A stretch of 47,094 nucleotides of DNA from an uncultured Saprospiraceae bacterium (lineage in GTDB: Bacteria; Bacteroidota; Bacteroidia; Chitinophagales; Saprospiraceae): positions 1 through 47,094 of the forward strand of contig CALDGQ010000128.1 of assembly GCA_937941765.1 (NCBI GenBank), given 5' to 3'. Shown here in pieces: positions 8,553 through 18,416 of the stretch. The notes beneath the pieces were generated by a model that saw only the letters and a list, made by a program, of their open reading frames with translations, made no database searches and was not told the DNA's origin. Positions within the stretch are counted from its first letter, which is position 1; the number at the start of each line of letters is the position of its first letter. The position numbers and the translations under genes are program-made.

Positions 8553-10571
8553 ATGGAGTTTGAGTTACACTCACCTTTTGAACCTACTGGTGATCAACCA
8601 GAAGCGATCAAACTACTAGTCCAGGGAATTGAAAAAAATGAGAAGTCTCAAGTACTGCTCGGAGTAACGGGTTCAGGAAAAACTTTTACTATTGCCAATG
8701 TTATTGCACAAGTCCAAAGACCTACACTAGTACTTACACATAACAAGACATTGACCGCTCAACTCTATGCAGAGTTTAAAGAATTTTTTCCAAACAATGC
8801 AGTGGAGTATTTCGTCTCTTACTACGATTACTATCAACCAGAAGCATACATGTCCGTTTCTGACACGTACATTGAAAAAGACTTACAGATTAATGAAGAA
8901 GTTGACAAGCTTCGTCTGCGAGCGACATCCTCTTTACTTTCTGGTCGAAGAGATGTAATTATCGTAGCCTCTGTTTCCTGTATTTATGGAATGGGAAATC
9001 CGGAAGATTTTCAAGCAGGCGTTATTCGATTGTATCAAGGAATGACATTGCCAAGAAATGCTTTTCTTTTCAAATTAGTAGATATCTTATATTCGAGAAC
9101 GGAGACAGATTTTAGTCGTGCTACTTTTAGAGTAAAAGGAGATTCTGTTGATATCAATTTACCTTATGCTGATTATGGATATCGGGTTGTATTTTTTGGT
9201 GATGAAATTGAAAAGATAGAAAGAATAGAAATCTCTTCAGGAAAGAAAATTGAAGTGATGGAGGCTGCAGCTATTTTTCCAGCCAATCTATACATCCCAC
9301 CAAAAGATAGAATTAAATACATCATCCGTGATATCGAAGACGAGTTATTCAAACAACATAAATACTTTTTAGAAGAAAGTAGAGAACAAGAAGCGAATCG
9401 TATCAAGGAAAGAGTCACTTTTGATTTGGAGATGATTAGAGAATTAGGCTATTGTAATGGCGTTGAAAACTACTCTAGATTCTTTGATGGGAGAAAACCA
9501 GGTACCCGTCCATTTTGTTTGTTAGATTATTTTCCTGATGATTATGTGACGGTGATTGATGAGAGTCATGTGACAATACCACAAGTACGAGGAATGTGGG
9601 GCGGCGACCGTGCGAGGAAATTAAACTTAGTGAGTTACGGTTTCCGTTTACCATCTGCTATGGACAATCGACCACTTAATTTTTCTGAATTTGAAAAGCT
9701 CTGCAACCAATTAATATTTGTCAGTGCCACTCCTGCTGATTATGAATTGGAACAAACCGATGGAGATATTGTAGAACAAATTGTTCGTCCAACTGGATTG
9801 CTTGATCCTCCGATTGAAGTACGTCCGAGTCTCAATCAGATTGACGATTTATTGGATGAAATCGCTGGAAGAATAAAAGCTAATGAACGGGTTTTGGTAA
9901 CTACATTGACAAAAAGAATGTCTGAAGAGTTATCAGCCTATTTAATCAAACTAGATGTCAAATGTCGTTATATACATTCCGAAATTGACACGATGGAACG
10001 AGTTGAAATATTACGTGATTTACGTTTAGGAGAATTTGATGTGTTGATCGGAGTCAACTTGTTACGAGAAGGATTGGATTTACCAGAAGTTTCATTGATT
10101 GCCATTTTGGATGCTGACAAAGAAGGTTTTTTGAGAAATGAAAGATCATTGACTCAGACTGCCGGTCGTGCTGCTCGTAACTCGAATGGAAAAGTAATTT
10201 TCTATGCGGATAAGGTTACGGGTTCCATGCAAGCAACAATTGATGAAACTGATCGTCGTCGTGAGATTCAAATTAAGTATAATGAGAAACATGGCATTAC
10301 TCCTACTACCATTACTAAAACTAGGGAAGAAATCATGTCGAAAGGTTCTATTCTAGATATCCGTGGTAAGAAAAAATTCTATCAAGAACCTGAAGAATCA
10401 AGTCTTGCAGCAGATCCGGTGATCGCCTATATGACACGTGAGCAGTTGGAAAAAACAATTGCTGAATCAGAACGAAAGATGAAGAAGGCGGCGAAGGATT
10501 TGGATTTTATTACGGCAGCTCAGTATCGTGATGAGTTGTTTGCTTTGAAGAAGAAGTTGAAGGAGAAGTAG
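8553..10571 (+). CDS. uvrB: UvrABC excision nuclease subunit B
   Basis: Damage-verification helicase of nucleotide excision repair; receives lesions from UvrA and recruits UvrC. 672 residues, the usual length. Walker A is GVTGSGKT (37-44), the beta-hairpin region YYDYYQPEAYM follows near 92, DESH (about 336-339) is Walker B, and LLREGLDLPEVSL plus QTAGRAARN are helicase motifs V and VI. The C-terminal UVR motif (MKKAAKDLDFITAAQYRDEL) that contacts UvrC is intact. The ATG at 8553 was chosen because MEFELHSPFEPTGDQP matches the family N-terminus. Confidence 0.99.
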   Translation: MEFELHSPFEPTGDQPEAIKLLVQGIEKNEKSQVLLGVTGSGKTFTIANVIAQVQRPTLVLTHNKTLTAQLYAEFKEFFPNNAVEYFVSYYDYYQPEAYMSVSDTYIEKDLQINEEVDKLRLRATSSLLSGRRDVIIVASVSCIYGMGNPEDFQAGVIRLYQGMTLPRNAFLFKLVDILYSRTETDFSRATFRVKGDSVDINLPYADYGYRVVFFGDEIEKIERIEISSGKKIEVMEAAAIFPANLYIPPKDRIKYIIRDIEDELFKQHKYFLEESREQEANRIKERVTFDLEMIRELGYCNGVENYSRFFDGRKPGTRPFCLLDYFPDDYVTVIDESHVTIPQVRGMWGGDRARKLNLVSYGFRLPSAMDNRPLNFSEFEKLCNQLIFVSATPADYELEQTDGDIVEQIVRPTGLLDPPIEVRPSLNQIDDLLDEIAGRIKANERVLVTTLTKRMSEELSAYLIKLDVKCRYIHSEIDTMERVEILRDLRLGEFDVLIGVNLLREGLDLPEVSLIAILDADKEGFLRNERSLTQTAGRAARNSNGKVIFYADKVTGSMQATIDETDRRREIQIKYNEKHGITPTTITKTREEIMSKGSILDIRGKKKFYQEPEESSLAADPVIAYMTREQLEKTIAESERKMKKAAKDLDFITAAQYRDELFALKKKLKEK

Positions 10572-10637
10572 GCTCTGCTTGAGATCGAACGGTTGCACCA
10601 TTCAATGGCCAGTTATGTCGTCCTTTCAGGACTTTTT

Positions 10638-11054
10638 CTAACAACAAGCATTCCCCTCCTGAATTGGTGGACATTTCACAGTCCCATAGCTGCAATAAAC
10701 ACAACAATCTCCTTTCAATGGTTTCAAAACTACATTACAATTTTCACATTCATAGAAATAGGCGCATGCATTGGTTGGCATTGTTTCTTCTTTTGCATGA
10801 CTACATGCTGGACACGTAATTTTTGAATCTAGGATTATCTCCATTGGTTTGTTTTTCTCTTTTGTTTTGTAAAATCCGTAAGACATCAATCCAACTCCTA
10901 ACAATATGAATGGGATACTGATTGTATTGAGACCTGAAGCCATTGCTGTAGCACCAACCGTCCCTCCAAACAATACAATCAACATTGGCACCCAGCAACA
11001 TGCTGTACCGATGACAAGTGCAATTAAACTTCCGAGTATTGTTTTGTTATTCAT
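10638..11054 (-). CDS. MerT-like membrane protein with Cys-rich GDCC tail
   Basis: 138 residues. The N-terminal ~60 residues contain two hydrophobic helices (ILGSLIALVIGTACCWVPMLIVLFGG and a second near 45-60); the Cys-Cys pair in the first helix resembles mercuric transport protein MerT. The C-terminal half is soluble and Cys-rich: CPAC, CENC, and the motif GDCCVYCSYGTVKCPPIQ, recurrent in small metal-related proteins of many bacteria. Likely an inner-membrane metal ion transporter or metal-binding protein; mercury itself is not established because no merA, merP or merR is nearby. It is convergent with uvrB. Confidence 0.75.
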   Translation of the reverse strand: MNNKTILGSLIALVIGTACCWVPMLIVLFGGTVGATAMASGLNTISIPFILLGVGLMSYGFYKTKEKNKPMEIILDSKITCPACSHAKEETMPTNACAYFYECENCNVVLKPLKGDCCVYCSYGTVKCPPIQEGNACC

Positions 11055-11100
11055 TTTAAGATGCTAATTAGGTTTTGTTGGAAATGAATTTTGTGCGTTC

Positions 11101-11226
11101 ACGCCAGACTGTGCGAAAATACTCGTTCGAGATGAGAGGTTAGAAACCTTCATCTCGTAACACACACGGTATTCGAGCAAAAGGTTTCTAACCTCTTTGC
11201 TTTGGGAATTTTCGCACAGTCTGACG
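11101..11226. repeat. Foldback element, copy A (126 bp)
   Basis: The ends are inverted repeats: GCCAGACTGTGCGAAAATAC at the left and TTTTCGCACAGTCTGACG at the right. Inside are two hairpins, CGAGATGAgAGGTT/AACCTTCATCTCG and GCAAAAGGTT/AACCTCTTTGC, whose AGGTTAGAAACCT cores are also complementary to each other, so the whole element can fold as one cruciform. A nearly identical copy in the opposite orientation lies at 41788-41913. It separates the MerT-like gene from the oxidoreductase; nothing else was found in 11055-11327. Confidence 0.9.
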
Positions 11227-11327
11227 CGCTCCCCTTCCTTTTTTTAAAAGGCAAGGGACGTCCAGCTTGCTGTTACAGGGATGGATCCAACGAAACAAGA
11301 ACACGTGCTCTATATGTTAAAACATAT

Positions 11328-12752
11328 TTAAATCTCCCACCCCTTCCGATACGCCCGCTTCACAAACTGATTAGCTGCTTTAAAATTAGTAACCTCCATT
11401 TTCACACCATCCCATTCCAACTTAGTACGTCCTGGATAATCATAAGGTGCCCACCAACCTGGTTTTTTACCTGGTTTCAATTTTTTCATTTCAAAACTTC
11501 GGATCGCTAAATTTCCCATCAAAACAATTTCAGTCAATGGTCCGGAGAAACTAAAATTAGAAGTTGGCGCAGGTCCACCTTTTACAATCGCATCAAACCA
11601 ACTATCAAAATGACTTCCCTTAATTCTAGGAATTGTTGGATCTGGCGCTTTAAAATCTTTCATTCTTTCTGATGGAAGTAATGCAGGATTCTCACCATAA
11701 ACCCCGAACGTTAATTTCCCATCCGTTCCTTCCATTAAACAACCACCGTCCCATGTACCAAAAGGTTCATCACTTTTTAATTCTTCAGGACGAGGAGGAG
11801 TAATACCGCCGTCATACCAGATTAATTCTATTTTTTCGTTTTTATCAGTTGCTGGAAAATGAATATGCACTTTGGAAGCAGGTGGACAACTATCTTGATA
11901 ATCCGCTTCATGAAAATCACCGATATAAACTTGTGCAACACTTGCTTCTGCAGCATTTGGGTATGGCAATTCTAACGCAAAGTGCACGACATCCAACAAA
12001 TGGCAACCCATATCACCCAAAGCACCCGTTCCATAATCCCACCAACCTCTCCATTTGAAAGGAAGAAATGCAGGATTGTAATTTCGATCCATCGCAGGAC
12101 CTTGCCACATATTCCAATCAAGTGTATCTGGTACTGGTACTTTTTCAGTTGGTGTCGGTATCCCTTGTGGCCAAATTGGACGATTGGTCCAAACATGTAC
12201 TTTTTTGACTTTACCAATCGTTCCGGCATCTATCCATTCCTTAACTTGACGGATACCTTCACCGGAGCTACCTTGATTTCCCATCTGCGTAACTATCTTG
12301 TTTTTCTTCGCCGCTTCCGTCAACATTCTTGCTTCATAAATATTATGTGCCAATGGTTTTTCAATGTACACATGCTTTCCCATATTCATGGCTGGCAATC
12401 CAACTGTTGCATGATTATGATCTGGCGTAGCAATCATCACAGCATCCATTTCTTTCCCTTTTTCCTCATACATCTTTCGCCAATCCGTAAAGAAATCTAC
12501 TTTCTTATTATCCTTCATTGCATCCGCTGCCATTTTTTTATCTACATCACAAAGTCCAATTAATCGGTGCGGAGATTTTTTGACTGCTTTCACATGACTT
12601 CCTCCTCGTCCACCAACTCCAACAATGGCAATATTCAACCGATCACTTGGCGGAACATATCCTTTACCTCCTAGGACATGTCTAGGAACGATCATCAATC
12701 CTAAACCAGCTTTGGAAGTATTTTTAAGAAATTTTCTTCTAGATTTTTTCAT
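11328..12752 (-). CDS. Gfo/Idh/MocA-family oxidoreductase with Tat signal
   Basis: NAD(P)-dependent oxidoreductase, 474 residues. I chose the ATG at 12750-12752 rather than a longer frame because it begins MKKSRRKFLKNTSKAGLGL, a Tat signal (SRRKFL) usual in this Bacteroidota subfamily. The Rossmann fold follows (IAIVGVGGRGGSH), then MIATPDHNHA and the family motif EKPLAHN with its Lys. The C-terminal domain contains WWDYGTGALGDMGCHLLD, with the Asp and His of the substrate site. Substrate is probably a sugar or sugar-derived polyol, taken up or acted on in the periplasm; it cannot be named. The gene is divergent from the acyl-CoA dehydrogenase gene. Confidence 0.93.
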   Translation of the reverse strand: MKKSRRKFLKNTSKAGLGLMIVPRHVLGGKGYVPPSDRLNIAIVGVGGRGGSHVKAVKKSPHRLIGLCDVDKKMAADAMKDNKKVDFFTDWRKMYEEKGKEMDAVMIATPDHNHATVGLPAMNMGKHVYIEKPLAHNIYEARMLTEAAKKNKIVTQMGNQGSSGEGIRQVKEWIDAGTIGKVKKVHVWTNRPIWPQGIPTPTEKVPVPDTLDWNMWQGPAMDRNYNPAFLPFKWRGWWDYGTGALGDMGCHLLDVVHFALELPYPNAAEASVAQVYIGDFHEADYQDSCPPASKVHIHFPATDKNEKIELIWYDGGITPPRPEELKSDEPFGTWDGGCLMEGTDGKLTFGVYGENPALLPSERMKDFKAPDPTIPRIKGSHFDSWFDAIVKGGPAPTSNFSFSGPLTEIVLMGNLAIRSFEMKKLKPGKKPGWWAPYDYPGRTKLEWDGVKMEVTNFKAANQFVKRAYRKGWEI

Positions 12753-12817
12753 GGCAAATTTTATTTTAAAATTGAATCCATAAGATAGAAAAAAACAATG
12801 AAACGCTTTATTCTTTT

Positions 12818-12825
12818 TATCTTTG
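12818..12825 (+). promoter_or_regulatory. -7 box for the beta-oxidation cluster
   Basis: TATCTTTG fits TAnnTTTG and lies 29 bases before the ATG at 12855. The -33 region lacks a clear TTTG. Confidence 0.5.
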
Positions 12826-12854
12826 AATGAACCAACTAAACAATACAACGCGAA

Positions 12855-14711
12855 ATGGAAACTGAAACAATCTCTCAAAATCCCAAAACTGATATTTCCT
12901 CTTCCAAAAAAAACATGATCGCACCTCCAGGTTGCTCCTTTCTAATCAAAGAAGAAAACCCAGATAATATTTTCATCACTGAAGAATGGAGTGAAGAAGC
13001 ACAAATGATTTTTGAGACAACCAAGGAATTTTGTGTAAAAGAAATATTTGAAGTAATTAAATCACGTGGTGCGGAATTCGATGTACATCAAGATAAAGAA
13101 GAAGTAATTTCTATCCTTGAAAAAGCAGCAGACTTAGGATTGTGTGGTGTTAGTATTGCGGAAAAATTTGGTGGTATCGACTTAGATTTTAATGAAGGAT
13201 TATTATTCTCTGAAGCGACTGCATATGGATTTTCATTTGCCACAACAATAGGTGCACAAGTTTCCATTGGCTCTTTGCCAATCGTTTATTACGGCACTGA
13301 AGAACAAAAAGCAAAATACTTACCAGGCATCGCAGCAGGAACTTTAAAAGCAGCATATGCATTGACCGAACCTTCATCTGGATCGGATGCTAATTCTGGA
13401 AAAACAAAAGCAATTTTCAATCCCGACAAAACGAAATATATTATCAATGGTCAGAAATTGTGGATTACCAATGGCGGTTTTGCAGATGTATTTATTGTGT
13501 TTGCAAAAATTGAAGAGGATGAAAATTTATCCGCATTTATTGTTGAGCGAAAATTCGGAGGATTGACCACAGGTGCAGAAGAAAAAAAATTAGGAATCAA
13601 AGGATCCTCTACCGTCGCTGTCTTTTTTGAAAATTGTGAAGTACCTGTTGAGAATTTACTAGGAGAAAGAAATGGTGGTTTCAAAATCGCTTTGAATATT
13701 TTAAATACGGGTCGAATTAAATTAGCAGCAAGCACAATGAGTGGTTGCAAAATCGCAGTTGAAGAATCTGTCAAATATGCGCAGACAAGAGAGCAATTCA
13801 ACCAACCAATTTCACAATTTGGTGCCATCAAACACAAGATTGGTCAAATGGGTGTACTTGCTTTTGCAACAGAAGCTGCAGTCTATCGCACCGGACACAA
13901 TATTAATTTAAAAACTGAAGAATTTTTAAGCAAAGGAAAGACAGAGAATGAATCCAAACTAGGTGCTATCCGTGAATACGCTGTTGAATGTTCTTTGTTA
14001 AAAGTGAAATGCTCAGAAGCAGTAGACTATTGTATTGATGAATGTTTGCAAGTTCACGGAGGAATGGGATACATGGCAGAGATGGGTATTGAAATGGGTT
14101 ATCGGGATGCACGTATTACCCGTATCTATGAAGGCACCAATGAAATCAATCGAATGTTGTCGCTAGCGGAGTTAACAAAACGTGCCCTAAAAACAAAAGA
14201 AGTCGACCTAGTAAGTGCTGGTAAGAAAATTCCAGGTTATTTAGCATCTCAAATGTTGCCAATGAAAAGTAAGACGGGTTGGAAACAAGAAGAACGAATT
14301 GTCAAAAACATCAAAACATTATTCCTTTTATTATCAGGTCGAGCAGGTCAACAGTTACAAAAACAATTAGCTGACGAACAAGAGATGGTAATGAACTATG
14401 CCAACATTTTAGGAGAAGCATATGTCGCTGAATCTGTTTTATTGAAAGTTCAAAAAATCGAATTGTACAAATTACACACTGGAAATGATTTCGAGGTCCG
14501 TAAAAAAGCGATGCAAGTTTATTTGTATGAAGCATTGAATATTTGTCGTAAGGAAGCTTATGATTCTATCAATGCTTATGCCTCTGGTCAAGAGAAATAT
14601 TGGTTGAAAAAGATGACAAATGTTTTGTTACCAGATTATGATATTAATACGAAAGCGTATCGTCGTGATATTGCTGAGTACTTTTATGAGAATGGTGGTT
14701 ATGCTTTTTAA
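12855..14711 (+). CDS. Acyl-CoA dehydrogenase, long form
   Basis: FAD enzyme for the first step of fatty-acid beta-oxidation, making the 2,3-enoyl-CoA and passing electrons to ETF. 618 residues, longer than the ~380 of short-chain enzymes because of an additional C-terminal helical domain found in Bacteroidota FadE-like forms. Visible motifs: YALTEPSSGSDANS (FAD/substrate), WITNGGFADVFIVFAK, REQFNQPISQFGAIKHKIG and RIYEGTNEINRMLSL, the last with the Glu used as general base in many members. It is followed by thiolase and FadJ-type genes on the same strand, which supports a fatty-acid degradation cluster. Confidence 0.96.
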   Translation: METETISQNPKTDISSSKKNMIAPPGCSFLIKEENPDNIFITEEWSEEAQMIFETTKEFCVKEIFEVIKSRGAEFDVHQDKEEVISILEKAADLGLCGVSIAEKFGGIDLDFNEGLLFSEATAYGFSFATTIGAQVSIGSLPIVYYGTEEQKAKYLPGIAAGTLKAAYALTEPSSGSDANSGKTKAIFNPDKTKYIINGQKLWITNGGFADVFIVFAKIEEDENLSAFIVERKFGGLTTGAEEKKLGIKGSSTVAVFFENCEVPVENLLGERNGGFKIALNILNTGRIKLAASTMSGCKIAVEESVKYAQTREQFNQPISQFGAIKHKIGQMGVLAFATEAAVYRTGHNINLKTEEFLSKGKTENESKLGAIREYAVECSLLKVKCSEAVDYCIDECLQVHGGMGYMAEMGIEMGYRDARITRIYEGTNEINRMLSLAELTKRALKTKEVDLVSAGKKIPGYLASQMLPMKSKTGWKQEERIVKNIKTLFLLLSGRAGQQLQKQLADEQEMVMNYANILGEAYVAESVLLKVQKIELYKLHTGNDFEVRKKAMQVYLYEALNICRKEAYDSINAYASGQEKYWLKKMTNVLLPDYDINTKAYRRDIAEYFYENGGYAF

Positions 14712-14715
14712 TTTT

Positions 14716-14850
14716 ATGCGTGATTTACCACTAAGAAGGGAAGGCATTAAGTGAATACGTGATTTTACCACTAAGTAGGTAAGGCACTAAGAATCAATAA
14801 GAGCATTCGTGATTTTACCACTAAGAAGGTAAGACACTAAGAATCAGTAA
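14716..14850. repeat. Three direct copies of a CGTGATTTTACCACTAAG repeat
   Basis: Copies of cgtgattTACCACTAAGnAGG(T)AAGnCACTAAG occur about every 50-60 bp (starting near 14718, 14758 and 14809). They fill the gap between acyl-CoA dehydrogenase and thiolase. The motif TACCACTAAGGCACTAAG is the reverse complement of that at 27.0 kb. Confidence 0.7.
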
Positions 14851-14892
14851 GTGCTATTTGTGTTGAGAAAACCATCTAAAAAATTTAAAAAA

Positions 14893-16179
14893 ATGAAACA
14901 AAGAAAAGTAGTTCTAATAGAAGGCAACCGCACTCCATTCCTAAAATCAGGCGGACCTTTCATTGACCTGATGTCTTACCAATTAGGGAAAGAAGCAATC
15001 GCTGGCTTACTCGCAAAAACAGGAATTGATCCAAAAGCAATAGACCAAGTTGTCATGGGAACCGTCATTTCCAACTTACGTACGTCTAATGTTGCAAGAG
15101 AGTCTGCTATATCTGCTGGTGTACCGAATTCTGCTCCATGTCATACCGTAACACAAGCTTGCATTTCTGCTAACAGAGCGATTGCAACGGCAGCATTGGA
15201 GATTATGGGTGGACAAGCGGATATTGTAATTGCAGGTGGTGTTGATAACACTTCGGATACACCGATTACTTTTAAGAAGACCATGCAGAAAAAATTATTC
15301 GGTGCACAGCGATTAAAAACAACTGGCCAGTTTATCAAATTTGCCACCACCTTACGTCCAAGTGATTTTGCACCAGACCGACCAAAAGTAGCTGAGTATA
15401 CTACGAACAGAGTGATGGGTGAAGATTGTGATATCATGGCAGCTAGATTTGGAGTGACCCGAGCAGAACAGGATGCATTTGCAGTTCGCTCTCATCAATT
15501 AGCATTTAAAGCATGGGAAGATGGGCATTTGAAAAAAGAAGTAACTAGTGTAGAGATGGCACCAAAATTTCTTGCGATCAATATGGATGATGGAATTAGA
15601 GGAAAAACAACTATTGAAAAAGTGGCAAAGTTGAGACCTGCTTTTGATAAAAAATTTGGAACATTAACAGCTGCAAATTCTTCATTTCTGACAGATGGTG
15701 CAGCGGCTGTTTTGTTGATGAGCGAAGAAAAAGCATTAGAAATGGGTTTCCAACCAAAAGCAGAAATTGTTGACTTTGTTTTTACCGGACAAGATTTGGA
15801 TACAGAATTATTGTTAGGACCTACTTACGCTGTTGCTAAATTATTTAAAAGAAACAAGCTCACTTTTGATGATATTGATGTTGTTGAATTTCATGAAGCA
15901 TTTGCTGGACAAATTTTGGCAAACATTAAAGCATTGGGTGATGATGAATTTGCGAAAGAACATTTAGGATTAGAAAAAGCAGTAGGTGAAGTTCCAATGG
16001 AGCGTTTCAACTTGTGGGGTGGATCGTTGGCTATTGGACATCCGTTTGGTGCAACTGGTGCTCGATTGATGACAACTACTGCCAATCGACTTGCGCATGA
16101 GAACGGGAAGTTGGGATTGTTGGCGGCTTGCGCAGCAGGTGCTCACGGGCATGCGATGTTGCTTCGTAAAACGATATGA
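14893..16179 (+). CDS. Acetyl-CoA C-acyltransferase (thiolase, FadI/FadA type)
   Basis: Thiolytic last step of beta-oxidation: 3-ketoacyl-CoA plus CoA gives acetyl-CoA and a shortened acyl-CoA. 428 residues from the ATG at 14893, preferred over an in-frame codon 42 bases earlier because KQRKVVLIEGNRTPF matches the family start. The acyl-accepting Cys90 is in VTQACISANRAIATAA; the catalytic His residues are in VEFHEAFAGQ and GGSLAIGHPFGATGAR; the second Cys is in AACAAGAHGHAML. NLWGGSLAIGHPFGATG is typical of trifunctional-enzyme beta subunits. Its partner FadJ-type gene follows after 131 bp. Confidence 0.96.
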   Translation: MKQRKVVLIEGNRTPFLKSGGPFIDLMSYQLGKEAIAGLLAKTGIDPKAIDQVVMGTVISNLRTSNVARESAISAGVPNSAPCHTVTQACISANRAIATAALEIMGGQADIVIAGGVDNTSDTPITFKKTMQKKLFGAQRLKTTGQFIKFATTLRPSDFAPDRPKVAEYTTNRVMGEDCDIMAARFGVTRAEQDAFAVRSHQLAFKAWEDGHLKKEVTSVEMAPKFLAINMDDGIRGKTTIEKVAKLRPAFDKKFGTLTAANSSFLTDGAAAVLLMSEEKALEMGFQPKAEIVDFVFTGQDLDTELLLGPTYAVAKLFKRNKLTFDDIDVVEFHEAFAGQILANIKALGDDEFAKEHLGLEKAVGEVPMERFNLWGGSLAIGHPFGATGARLMTTTANRLAHENGKLGLLAACAAGAHGHAMLLRKTI

Positions 16180-16199
16180 CCATTTAAACGCGGGAGGAT

Positions 16200-16300
16200 T
16201 TTTAGATATTTAGACACTTGCTCATTCAAATTATAACTAGAAGTTCTATTTAAACTAGAAGTGTCTAAAAAGCTAAAAAATCCAAATTTCTAAAAATCTA
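16200..16300. repeat. Imperfect inverted repeat between thiolase and FadJ genes
   Basis: TTAGACACTT (near 16210) and AAGTGTCTAA (near 16258) are inverted copies flanking two direct copies of AACTAGAAGT. A T-rich TTTTTAGAT motif recurs outside. It does not end in a clean T-run, so terminator activity is doubtful; it may be transcribed through. Confidence 0.5.
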
Positions 16301-16310
16301 ACAAAAAACA

Positions 16311-18416
16311 ATGAACGAAGCTGACTTCTTCCAACTAGAAAAAAAAGACGACATCCTAACTATCTGGATAGAAAATAAAAGAGATGGTATTAATATCGTC
16401 TCCCCAGATTTGATTGGGTTGATTGACGAACTCTTTCGAAAAGTATTGACAGATACCACTTTAAAAGGCATCGTATTGATTTCCAAACTCAAGGATTTCA
16501 TGGCAGGTGCTGATATCAAAGGATTTGAAATAGAAAAAGAAGGAGATTTTTTACCAACTCAAGTTAAAGGGCACGAATTGTTAGACTTAATTGAGAATTC
16601 TAAAATTCCAGTCGTAGCTGCTATTCATGGAAATTGTGTTGGACTAGGATTGGAACTCGTTTTAGCATGTCATTATCGAATCGCATCTAACTCTCCTACC
16701 ACCAAAATGGCATTGCCTGAAGTAAAAATCGGAATTCTACCTGGTGGAGGTGGAACCCAACGTTTGCCAAGGACAGTAGGTATTCAAAAAGCATTGGACA
16801 TGATGCTGACTGGAAAAAACATCTTTGCCTATCAAGCAAAAAAAATGGGATTGGTACATGAAGTGACAGATCCAAACAAATTATATCATGCTGCTTTGAT
16901 GATGGTGAAACAAAACAAATCTTATCCAAAACGAAAAGACACTTTTGTCAATAGAATGTTGGAAGGAACTGGTTTTGGGAGAAATATCATTTTCAAAAAA
17001 GCAAAGGAAATGGCATTCAAACAGACACAAGGAAACTATCCAGCGGTTCCAGCGATTATTGAGTGTGTCGAAACTGGTTTTAAAGATGGGATAAAAGCTG
17101 GTTATGCAAAAGAAAGAGAATTATTTGAAGGCTTGTTATTAACATCAGAAAGTGCTGGTTTGAGAAGTTTGTTCTATTCGATGACCAGTAATAAAAAAGT
17201 AGCAACTTCAAAAAGAAAATTGCGCACCCTAGGAATGGTAGGTGCAGGTTTTATGGGCAATGGAATTACAGAAGTCAGTGTCAAAAACGGAATTGATGTT
17301 TACTTAAAAGATATCGCTCAAGCAGGGATCACCAAAACAAAATCTGATATCTGGAAAGGATTGTCCAAAAAAATAAAGTATAAAACGTTGCGAAAAGTGG
17401 AAGCAGAACGAATCCTATCTCGCGTTCATGGTCGATTGACTTATGACGGATTTGAAAATGCAGATATTGTGATTGAAGCAGTTTTGGAAAAAATGGAGTT
17501 GAAAAAACAAATCATCGATCAAATTCAGGAGCATGTAAAAGACAATTGTATTATTGCTACCAACACCTCTGCTTTGTCTGTTACTGAAATGGCCGAGTAT
17601 ACAAAACGTCCAGAGAATTTTATTGGGATGCACTACTTTTCTCCCGTTCCGAAAATGCAATTATTAGAAGTTGTGACAACTCCTCATACCTCACAAGAAG
17701 TCATTGATACTTGTTATGAATTCGGAGTCAAACAAGGTAAAACCGTAATTGTCGTCAAAGACTGTCCTGGTTTTTATGTCAACAGAATTTTGATTCCTTA
17801 TATCAACGAATGCCTATTGATGGTCGATGAAGGAATTGCGATAGAAGACATCAACAAAGCAATGGAAGAATTAGGGTTTCCAGTAGGCCCATTTAAATTG
17901 TTAGATGAAGTAGGATTGGGTGTTGCAGCACATGTTGTAGAGACTGGTAAAAAAGTTGCTGCCTCTCGTCCTGATTTTCCTGCCAATCTTTCTGTATTAG
18001 ATATGTTTGAAAGTGGCTTGAAAGGAAAGAGTGGAAAAAAAGGTTTTTTCTTATATGATGAAAAAGGAAAACGTACAGGTGTGAACAAAGACGTTTATAA
18101 ATTTTTCAAAGGAGATGGTTCCAAAAAGCTGGATAAAAAAACAATACAGAATCGTGCGATCCATATGATGTTGAATGAAGCAGCGATGTGTTTGGAAGAA
18201 GGGATTATAGCAGACCCAGTTGCCGGAGATACGGGTGCTGTTTTTGGGATTGGATTTTTGCCTTTTACAGGTGGACCTTTTCGGTATATGGATTTAGTTG
18301 GGATTGAGAAAACTAAGAATGCGTTGAATGAACTGGAAAGTGAATTTGGTGGGCGGTTTAAAGCGGCTGAGATATTTGAGGGGATGGTTGAAGAAAACAA
18401 ATTGTTTCACGAGTAG
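16311..18416 (+). CDS. Bifunctional enoyl-CoA hydratase / 3-hydroxyacyl-CoA dehydrogenase (FadJ/FadB type)
   Basis: Catalyses hydration of enoyl-CoA and NAD-dependent oxidation of 3-hydroxyacyl-CoA. 701 residues, full length. The crotonase domain is about 1-270, with the oxyanion segment KDFMAGADIKGF and Glu-bearing LGLELVLACHYRIAS and EVKIGILPGGGGTQRLPR. The dehydrogenase NAD fold starts near 306 (LGMVGAGFMGNGI); the catalytic His lies in IGMHYFSPVPKMQLLEVV, and KDCPGFYVNRILIPY begins the C-terminal domain. It is the alpha partner of the thiolase upstream. The missing step, acyl-CoA ligase, is not in the window. Confidence 0.97.
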   Translation: MNEADFFQLEKKDDILTIWIENKRDGINIVSPDLIGLIDELFRKVLTDTTLKGIVLISKLKDFMAGADIKGFEIEKEGDFLPTQVKGHELLDLIENSKIPVVAAIHGNCVGLGLELVLACHYRIASNSPTTKMALPEVKIGILPGGGGTQRLPRTVGIQKALDMMLTGKNIFAYQAKKMGLVHEVTDPNKLYHAALMMVKQNKSYPKRKDTFVNRMLEGTGFGRNIIFKKAKEMAFKQTQGNYPAVPAIIECVETGFKDGIKAGYAKERELFEGLLLTSESAGLRSLFYSMTSNKKVATSKRKLRTLGMVGAGFMGNGITEVSVKNGIDVYLKDIAQAGITKTKSDIWKGLSKKIKYKTLRKVEAERILSRVHGRLTYDGFENADIVIEAVLEKMELKKQIIDQIQEHVKDNCIIATNTSALSVTEMAEYTKRPENFIGMHYFSPVPKMQLLEVVTTPHTSQEVIDTCYEFGVKQGKTVIVVKDCPGFYVNRILIPYINECLLMVDEGIAIEDINKAMEELGFPVGPFKLLDEVGLGVAAHVVETGKKVAASRPDFPANLSVLDMFESGLKGKSGKKGFFLYDEKGKRTGVNKDVYKFFKGDGSKKLDKKTIQNRAIHMMLNEAAMCLEEGIIADPVAGDTGAVFGIGFLPFTGGPFRYMDLVGIEKTKNALNELESEFGGRFKAAEIFEGMVEENKLFHE

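Noticed and set aside
10638..11054. Mercury resistance operon
   Set aside because: Only the MerT-like helices are present; merA, merP and merR are absent.
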